DNA of 46,411 nt from DAOVIY01 sp964513365 (GTDB lineage Bacteria; Patescibacteriota; Minisyncoccia; UBA6257). Below the pieces are notes generated by a model. The model saw only the letters and a list, made by a program, of their open reading frames with translations, had not been told where the DNA came from and did not search any database. The position numbers and the translations under genes were made by a program. Where the stretch lies: assembly GCA_964513365.1 (NCBI GenBank), contig CAZEMH010000002.1, positions 1 to 46,411 of the forward strand. The letters run 5' to 3'. This document shows positions 41,282 through 46,411 of the stretch, in pieces (positions within the stretch are counted from its first letter, which is position 1; the number at the start of each line of letters is the position of its first letter).

Positions 41282-42889
41282 TCAAAAGTTTTTAGTAGGT
41301 AATTGAAGTAATGGAATTAAACTTTGCCCTGTCATTTCTGGAGGAATTGGCATGCCGAATAATTCTAGGATTGTAGGAGAAACATCAGCAAGCATACCCC
41401 CAGCCCATTTTTCTATTTCTAAAATTTCTTTTATCGAGCGAGGAGTAGAAAATTTCCATCTTTTATCAACTAGATAGAACGGAACAAGGCTTGCATCATG
41501 TTCTGTTTCTATTTCGCCTGTTAAGGGATTCATCATTCTTTCTAAATTACCATGATCAGCAGTGATGATAACTGTGTAATTTGATTCTTGGCTTTTTTTT
41601 ATTATCTTTGCTATTTCTTTATCAATAATTTTAGCACATTCAATTCCTGCCTTCATATTCCCAGTATGGCCTATTAAATCAGGACTAGCATAGTTGACTA
41701 ATATAAAATCATAGATATTTTCATCAAAAGCTTGAAAAAGACGGGTAGTAATTTCTGGTGTTCTTAATTCTGGGTAATCTTCAATATGCAATGTTTTTAT
41801 AGATGGAATAATGACCCAATATTCTCCAGGAAATGGTTTTTCTTTTAATCCATTGAAAAAATAAGTAACATGGGCGTATTTTTCAGTTTCTGCTAAATGC
41901 AGTTGCCGTTTTCCACCTGAAGAAAGTATTTGAGATAGGCAAGCAGAGATTTTTTGTGGAGGAAATGCTACAGGAAGAAGAAAATCTTTTTTGTACTGAG
42001 TAAATGTGGCTATTTTTAATTCCTTAAAGTTTTTTACAGGAAATTTGTCAAATTGAGGATTAACAAAAGTTTCTACTAATTGTCTCATTCTTTCTTCGCG
42101 GAAATTAAAGAAAACAATACCATCCTGTTCTTTTATAATCTCTGAAGATTCTTGCTGGTTTGGATTGCCAATTAAAATTGGAACAATAAATTCATCAGTA
42201 ATGCCTTCTTTATAAGATTGTTCTAGATATACAAGAGGATCCTTTACTGTCTTACATTTACCAAAAACTAAAGCATTGTAGCATTTAGCTGTTCTGTTAA
42301 AATTATTATCTCTATCCATGGCGTAAAAACGTCCTGATAAACTAGCAATTCTGCCACGCCCTCGTATTTTCAAATCTTCTTGTAATTGAATTATTAACTC
42401 TTTTGCTTTTGTCGGAGATGAATCTCGTCCGTCAGTAAAAAGATGAAGATTAATTTTTTCTATTTTTAAGGAATTAGCTAAATCTAAAAGAGCCATGAGG
42501 TGTTTATAAGAACTATGAACAATATTATCACTAAGCAAACCTGCTAGATGTAATGTGCTGTTATTTTTTTTAACATGATTATAAATTTCTAATAAAGCAG
42601 GATTTTGGAAAAAAGATCCATTTTGTATGCTTTGTGAAATACGAACAGAGTATTGATATAAAATCTGGCCAGTGCCTAAAGTTAAATGGCCCACTTCACT
42701 GTTTCCAGCTTTGTTAAATGGTAATCCTACTGCAATGCCTGATGCTTGTAAGCTGATCATAGGATAATATTTTTTAATCCAATCAATATTTGGGGTACCA
42801 GCTCTATGAATAGCATTTGAAAAATCTTTTTTCCCTATTCCCCAACCATCTAAAATTATTAAACAAATTTTTGAACAGAAACGAGGCAT
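41282..42889 (-). CDS. gpmI: 2,3-bisphosphoglycerate-independent phosphoglycerate mutase
   Basis: Glycolytic enzyme interconverting 3- and 2-phosphoglycerate, dependent on Mn. 535 residues: ILDGWGIG with Asp 14, the catalytic Ser 64 in AGNSEVGH, DGRDSSPTKA, and TADHGNLERM near the C-terminus. Length is slightly above the usual 510. It heads the minus-strand series gpmI, holin-like, secG, solute-binding protein, tRNA-Leu and rnj. Confidence 0.95.
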   Translation of the reverse strand: MPRFCSKICLIILDGWGIGKKDFSNAIHRAGTPNIDWIKKYYPMISLQASGIAVGLPFNKAGNSEVGHLTLGTGQILYQYSVRISQSIQNGSFFQNPALLEIYNHVKKNNSTLHLAGLLSDNIVHSSYKHLMALLDLANSLKIEKINLHLFTDGRDSSPTKAKELIIQLQEDLKIRGRGRIASLSGRFYAMDRDNNFNRTAKCYNALVFGKCKTVKDPLVYLEQSYKEGITDEFIVPILIGNPNQQESSEIIKEQDGIVFFNFREERMRQLVETFVNPQFDKFPVKNFKELKIATFTQYKKDFLLPVAFPPQKISACLSQILSSGGKRQLHLAETEKYAHVTYFFNGLKEKPFPGEYWVIIPSIKTLHIEDYPELRTPEITTRLFQAFDENIYDFILVNYASPDLIGHTGNMKAGIECAKIIDKEIAKIIKKSQESNYTVIITADHGNLERMMNPLTGEIETEHDASLVPFYLVDKRWKFSTPRSIKEILEIEKWAGGMLADVSPTILELFGMPIPPEMTGQSLIPLLQLPTKNF

Positions 42890-43154
42890 ATAATAATCGA
42901 ATAATTTAAAATTTGTTTATAGTATATCTTATTTCTTTTTCTTTGACAAAGGGGATAGTTTTTTGTTATTATTTATATTGTTCTATACTTAAACTTTAAC
43001 CTAGGCACTATTTATTCTCTTGTGATTAACTTTTCAGAATGTTTTATTTAAGAAATTTTTATAGTATTGTATTTTATCCAATGGAACCAAATCAGCTCCT
43101 AATGGTTTCTTAAATTTATCTATATAGGGAATAATAGGCCTTAAATTAAAAATT
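42890..43154. other. Divergent intergenic region between gpmI and rny
   Basis: 265 nt without a gene. A possible plus-strand promoter is TTGACA at 42943-42948 with TTATTA at 42966-42971 (17-bp spacer), leaving about 180 nt of leader before rny; a second TATACT box is at 42984-42989. For gpmI a TATACT-like box lies about 30 nt before its ATG on the minus strand. No RNA family is recognised. Confidence 0.4.
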
Positions 43155-44681
43155 ATGGCTTTATTAAATATATCAAGTATTGTTTTGTCTATTGGAATAG
43201 GCCTATTTTTGGGATATATTATTCGTCAAAGAATTGCTCAAAGATATGCAGATTCTATAGAAGCTAAATTAAAGGCTCGTATTGAGAAAGTTCGGGATGA
43301 GGCAAGGGATGTTGTTTTAGAAGCTAGAGAAAAAGCTACAAAAATTTTAGAAGAATCTGAAGAAGAAAAGAAAAAGAGGAAAACTCAACTCGACAAAATG
43401 GAAGAGAGATTATTCCAACGAGAGGAGTTAATTGATAAAAAGCAGATTGAGATAGCTGAAGAAGAAAAAGAAAACAAAAGAATTTTTGAGAAGATACAAA
43501 ATTTAAAGACAGAGCTAGAAAAACTTCAAAAAAGCGAATTAGAATCTTTAGAAAAAGTGGCTGGATTATCAACAAAGGAAGCAAAAGAAGAGCTTCTTCA
43601 AAGAGCAGAAAAAGAATACAAGGAAGATATAATGCAATCACTAAAAAAATTAGAGACTATAAGGAAAGAAGAAGTAGAAAAAAAAGCAAAAGAAATAATT
43701 GTTGGAGCAATTCAAAGATACAGTCGTTCAAATGTAAGTGAAATTACTACTACAATAATGAATTTGCCTTCAGAAGATATAAAAGGCAAGATAATAGGGC
43801 GTGAAGGAAGGAATATTCGTCATTTTGAAAAACTCACTGGGGTAGAATTAATAATGGATGATTCACCAAACACAATTATTCTTTCAAGTTTTGATCCAAC
43901 AAGAAGAGAAATTGCCAGGATGGCTTTAGATAAATTAATTCAGGACGGCCGTATTCAGCCGGCAAAAATAGAAGAGAAAATAATTGAAGCGCAAGCAGAA
44001 TTAAGGGAAATAATCAAAAAAGCTGGTGAAGATGCTGTGTATGATGTTGGAATATTAGATTTGCCGCCAGAGATAATCTATTTATTGGGAAGATTAAATT
44101 TCAGAACAAGTTATGGGCAGAATGCTTTAATGCATTCAATAGAGGTTTCTTTACTAAGTGCAGCTTTGGCTTCTGAGCTTGGGGCAGATGTTGAAGTAGC
44201 TAAAAAAGCAGGATTACTTCATGATATTGGCAAAGCAGTTGATCAAGAAATTGAAGGGACTCATCTGGAATTAGGAAGAAGGATATTAAAAAAATATCAT
44301 CAACCAGAAGAGATAATTAAAGCTATGCAGTCTCATCATGATACATATCCTGTTGAGTCAATAGAAGCATCTATTGTAAATGCCGCTGATGCTATTTCCG
44401 CTGCTCGTCCTGGCGCAAGAAAAGATAATATTGAGGCATATCTTAAACGATTAGCTAATCTAGAAGAAATAGCTTATTCTTTCAATGGAGTAGAAAAAGT
44501 TTATGCTGTTTCTGCTGGAAGAGAGATTAGGGTTTTTGTTTATCCAGATAAAATTAATGATCTCGAAGCAATGAAATTAGCAAAAGATTTAGCTAAACGG
44601 TTAGAAGAAACATTAAAATACCCTGGTGAGGTTAAAGTTACAGTAATTCGTGAAACAAGAGTCATTGAAATAGCTAGGTAA
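43155..44681 (+). CDS. rny: Ribonuclease Y
   Basis: Membrane-bound endoribonuclease that starts mRNA decay. 508 residues: TM helix at about 4-22, a long charged coiled coil (about 30-190), a KH domain (KGKIIGREGRNIRHFEKLTG, about 212-231) and an HD domain (LLHDIGKAVDQEIEGTH, about 355-371). Length typical (about 510-520). The upstream leader is long. Followed by the HU gene. Confidence 0.96.
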   Translation: MALLNISSIVLSIGIGLFLGYIIRQRIAQRYADSIEAKLKARIEKVRDEARDVVLEAREKATKILEESEEEKKKRKTQLDKMEERLFQREELIDKKQIEIAEEEKENKRIFEKIQNLKTELEKLQKSELESLEKVAGLSTKEAKEELLQRAEKEYKEDIMQSLKKLETIRKEEVEKKAKEIIVGAIQRYSRSNVSEITTTIMNLPSEDIKGKIIGREGRNIRHFEKLTGVELIMDDSPNTIILSSFDPTRREIARMALDKLIQDGRIQPAKIEEKIIEAQAELREIIKKAGEDAVYDVGILDLPPEIIYLLGRLNFRTSYGQNALMHSIEVSLLSAALASELGADVEVAKKAGLLHDIGKAVDQEIEGTHLELGRRILKKYHQPEEIIKAMQSHHDTYPVESIEASIVNAADAISAARPGARKDNIEAYLKRLANLEEIAYSFNGVEKVYAVSAGREIRVFVYPDKINDLEAMKLAKDLAKRLEETLKYPGEVKVTVIRETRVIEIAR

Positions 44682-44718
44682 GTACATATTTGACATATTT
44701 GCTTTATTTAAGCCATGT

Positions 44719-44727
44719 TGGTATAAT
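44719..44727 (+). promoter_or_regulatory. Extended -10 promoter of the HU gene
   Basis: TGGTATAAT at 44719-44727. The transcript would start near 44734 and have a leader of about 70 nt that includes a hairpin. Confidence 0.6.
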
Positions 44728-44757
44728 AAGGATATTGACAAAGCAAAAGGTCGAACT

Positions 44758-44779
44758 CTCTTTAGGCTAATCTAAAGAG
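44758..44779 (+). promoter_or_regulatory. Hairpin in the HU leader
   Basis: CTCTTTAG (44758-44765) and CTAAAGAG (44772-44779) form an 8-bp perfect stem with loop GCTAAT. No T-run follows, so it is not a terminator; it may stabilise the mRNA or bind a regulator. Confidence 0.5.
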
Positions 44780-44804
44780 GCAAAATATTATAAAAATCAT
44801 TACA

Positions 44805-45077
44805 ATGACAAAAGAAGGTTTAATTGAATCCATTGTTGATAAAGTAGGTTGTTCTAAAGCAGATGCTGGTAGAGCTTTGGAAGCAGTTATTGAGACAATT
44901 ACTAAAAGTTTAACAAATGGAGATTCAGTAACAATAACAGGTTTTGGTACTTTTAGTGCCAGAGCTAGAGCTGCCAGGGCAGGAGTAAATCCTAAAACTG
45001 GTGAAAAGATTCAAATTCCCGCTATGACAGTTCCAAAATTTAAAGCAGGGAAGAGCCTTAAGGAAGCTGTAAGATAA
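44805..45077 (+). CDS. hup: HU-family DNA-binding protein
   Basis: 90 residues, the full length of HU/IHF proteins: N-terminal helices (MTKEGLIESIVDKVGCSKAD), ITGFGTFSARARAARAGVNPKTGEKI with the conserved DNA-intercalating Pro in RAGVNPKTG, and KFKAGKSLKEAV at the C-terminus. Nucleoid packaging protein. The leader contains a hairpin at 44758-44779 and the gene ends before a strong bidirectional terminator. Confidence 0.95.
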   Translation: MTKEGLIESIVDKVGCSKADAGRALEAVIETITKSLTNGDSVTITGFGTFSARARAARAGVNPKTGEKIQIPAMTVPKFKAGKSLKEAVR

Positions 45078-45093
45078 ATACATTCCTTAATTT

Positions 45094-45122
45094 AAAACCC
45101 CGGCTAATTAAGCCGGGGTTTT
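45094..45122. terminator. Bidirectional intrinsic terminator
   Basis: AAAACCCCGGCT (45094-45105) and AGCCGGGGTTTT (45111-45122): 12-bp perfect stem with loop AATTA, A-run on one side and T-run on the other. Separates the convergent HU and S1 genes. Confidence 0.95.
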
Positions 45123-45139
45123 AATAATCAATTTTACTC

Positions 45140-45970
45140 TTATTTTATTTCTTTAGAACTTTTTTCTTCCAAAGCCTTAAAAGATAATGAAATTTTATCA
45201 TCATCAATATTGATAATTTTTGCTTCCTTTGTTTCTCCTTCTTTTAGAATATTTTCTATGTTCTCAGTTTGCTGATTAGAAATTTCCGATATATGCACAA
45301 GTCCGTCAACTTCAGTATCTTCTAATTTTACAAAAGCTCCAAAATCTACAATTTTAGTAATCCTGACTTGTATTTTATCTCCAATTTTATATTTATTTAT
45401 AATGTCTTTTATCTTATCTTTTTCTACTAATTTTTCAGAAAAAATTAATTTGTTAGCAGCAGGGTCAAAATCTAATATCTTTACTTGTATCTTTTTTCCG
45501 ATTAAGAATTTTAATTTTTCTAAGATTTTGTTTTTATTTCCTTCATCTACTTTAGGGTAATGGTCTGCTGATAATTGTGAAGCGGGAAGGAATCCTTTAA
45601 TATTTTCTATGCTTCCCATTAACCCTCCGGCATTAACTTCCGAGATTAATAAAGGGAAGGTTATATTTTCTTTTTTCATTTCTTTTATTTTTTCCCATGT
45701 TTTTTCTTTTTCTAGATTTTGTAAAGCCATTTCTATTAATCCATCTTCATTATTCCAATCAAGGATTTTTACCAGAACTTTTGTACCTTTTTCCAGTTTT
45801 TTAATATAGTTTTTTGTTTCTAGATAGTTTATTCCTTGAATAATACCTGTACCATAAGGAGACAGATCTATAAATAAAGCCCCTTCTTTTTTTTCTAAAA
45901 TAAATCCCTCAACAAAAGATCCAATTGAGGGGAGAGAAATTGAATTATCTTTTTTTACTAAAGAATGCAT
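45140..45970 (-). CDS. rpsA: Ribosomal protein S1 (three S1 domains)
   Basis: 276 residues with three S1 repeats: about 14-86 (GSFVEGFILEKKEGALFIDL), about 100-178 (ISEVNAGGLMGSIENIKGFLPAS) and about 192-265 (GDKIQVRITKIVDFGAFVKL, GLVHISEIS). Bacterial S1 has four to six; a three-domain form is short. It may help mRNA docking where Shine-Dalgarno sequences are absent, as they are in most genes here. The start codon follows tRNA-Phe(GAA) by 27 nt. Confidence 0.87.
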   Translation of the reverse strand: MHSLVKKDNSISLPSIGSFVEGFILEKKEGALFIDLSPYGTGIIQGINYLETKNYIKKLEKGTKVLVKILDWNNEDGLIEMALQNLEKEKTWEKIKEMKKENITFPLLISEVNAGGLMGSIENIKGFLPASQLSADHYPKVDEGNKNKILEKLKFLIGKKIQVKILDFDPAANKLIFSEKLVEKDKIKDIINKYKIGDKIQVRITKIVDFGAFVKLEDTEVDGLVHISEISNQQTENIENILKEGETKEAKIINIDDDKISLSFKALEEKSSKEIK

Positions 45971-45997
45971 TGATTATTTAATTTTTTAAAGTTTATG

Positions 45998-46069
45998 TGC
46001 CTGGGCGGTGAATCGAACACCGGACGCTTTGCTCTTCAAGCAAACGCTCTACCACTGAGCTACCCAGGC
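45998..46069 (-). tRNA. tRNA-Phe(GAA)
   Basis: Acceptor GCCTGGG/CCCAGGC, D stem GCTC/GAGC, anticodon stem TTTGC/GCAAA, loop TTGAAGA (anticodon GAA), T stem CGGTG/CACCG, discriminator A, no encoded CCA. Confidence 0.95.
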
Positions 46070-46130
46070 TCAAACCCAGATTACCAGTTTAGCATAATAA
46101 ATTTTTAAAGTAAATACTAAAAAGTATTAG

Positions 46131-46204
46131 TGGGCGTGTCCCGACTCGAACGGGAGGCCTTCTGCGTGTAAAGCAGACGCTCTAACCAGCTGAGCTACAC
46201 GCCC
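46131..46204 (-). tRNA. tRNA-Val(TAC)
   Basis: Acceptor GGGCGTG/CACGCCC, anticodon stem TCTGC/GCAGA, loop TTTACAC (anticodon TAC, with normal T33), T stem TCCCG/CGGGA, discriminator A, no encoded CCA. Confidence 0.95.
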
Positions 46205-46212
46205 AAATAATG

Positions 46213-46283
46213 TGGACCCAGTGGGAGTCGAACCCACGACGCCTCTATGCCATAGAGGTATTTTACCACTAGACTATGGGCCC
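46213..46283 (-). tRNA. tRNA-Ala(GGC)
   Basis: Acceptor GGGCCCA/TGGGTCC with the G3-U70 pair that marks tRNA-Ala, anticodon stem CCTCT/AGAGG, loop ATGGCAT (anticodon GGC), T stem GTGGG/CCCAC, discriminator A, no encoded CCA. The D stem is weak (GTCT against AAAT). Confidence 0.9.
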
Positions 46284-46381
46284 CTCTGTTCTGTATTCAG
46301 TATTCAATGCTAAATATTATCAGTTTTTCTACTATTTTTCAAGAATATTGTAGTTATTTGATTTATTTCGCTGAAAGAATA

Positions 46382-46390
46382 TGCTATTAT
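46382..46390 (+). promoter_or_regulatory. Extended -10 promoter at the right edge
   Basis: TGCTATTAT at 46382-46390 ends 7 nt before ATG 46398, predicting a leaderless transcript. Confidence 0.45.
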
Positions 46391-46397
46391 TAAAGAC

Positions 46398-46411
46398 ATG
46401 AGGTGCTCTAT
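46398..46411 (+). CDS. Start of a gene cut by the window edge
   Basis: ATG AGG TGC TCT (MRCS...) follows a TGCTATTAT box. A start of this kind (Met-Arg-Cys) would fit a zinc-ribbon protein such as NrdR, but four codons are not enough to say. Included only because the promoter and start codon are well placed. Confidence 0.3.

Noticed and set aside
1..46411. CRISPR array, insertion sequence or recoded TGA
   Set aside because: No regularly spaced repeats, no transposase genes with inverted repeats, and TGA works as stop (for example at the end of ftsH) with no in-frame TGA in conserved genes.

Overview
The window is AT-rich and densely coding. It looks like the core chromosome of a Candidate Phyla Radiation (Patescibacteria, probably Parcubacteria) bacterium. 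The signs are: compact housekeeping genes (a 492-residue IF-2 without the long N-terminal region, a three-domain S1, a 276-residue-scale set of small proteins), scattered single tRNA genes that mostly lack an encoded CCA, free-standing LAGLIDADG homing endonucleases, almost no Shine-Dalgarno sequences, and membrane-anchored surface proteins of unknown function. TGA behaves as a stop codon. The lineage call is inference from gene style; there is no rRNA in the window.

Layout: (1) 1-4307: tail of an unknown gene, then a minus-strand unit cca > tRNA-Pro > uppP > argS. (2) 4385-7083: tRNA-Arg, tRNA-Lys, tRNA-Ser, infB, tRNA-Cys, tRNA-Leu and a homing endonuclease. (3) 7217-7723: a lone minus-strand 3D-domain protein behind a promoter-plus-hairpin leader. 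(4) 8018-17104: tRNA-Ser, rpsO, an NYN nuclease, pnp, a Pro-rich membrane protein, ftsH, an extraordinary tRNA cluster in which one tRNA gene is interrupted by another complete tRNA gene, tRNA-Val, a GT4 glycosyltransferase, an RluA-type pseudouridine synthase and rplS. (5) 17141-17526: a truncated homing endonuclease and tRNA-Leu(AAG). (6) 17634-24190: a redox and metal island: zinc ribbon, NifX-like protein, CDF transporter fused to a NifX-like domain, two MinD-type ATPases with ferredoxin inserts, 2-oxoacid:ferredoxin oxidoreductase and a ferredoxin. (7) 24275-37168: HtrA-like protease, recG with tRNA-Arg(GCG), recO, a surface protein, glycyl-tRNA synthetase, M16 peptidase, PerM-like protein, a third homing endonuclease, metG and tatD. 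(8) 37178-42889, minus strand: gpmI, a small membrane protein, secG, a solute-binding protein, tRNA-Leu(CAG), RNase J. (9) 43155-46411: RNase Y, HU, then minus-strand tRNA-Ala, tRNA-Val, tRNA-Phe and ribosomal protein S1, and the first codons of a further plus-strand gene.

How the genes work together: the window carries much of the RNA-decay machinery (PNPase, RNase J, RNase Y, an NYN-domain protein), tRNA maturation and charging (CCA-adding enzyme, ArgRS, GlyRS, MetRS) and translation (IF-2, S15, L19, S1). The CCA-adding enzyme fits the fact that 13 of 16 tRNA genes lack CCA. The island in (6) looks like a linked set for ferredoxin-dependent 2-oxoacid oxidation with associated metal handling.

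The most unusual object is at 14221-14477: a tRNA with perfect acceptor, D and T stems and an encoded CCA is split in its anticodon loop by about 182 nt that contain a complete tRNA-Ile(TAT), whose two flanks are complementary to each other over about 30 positions. No group I intron core is visible. It is either a new kind of tRNA organisation or an inactivated gene; the sequence alone cannot decide.
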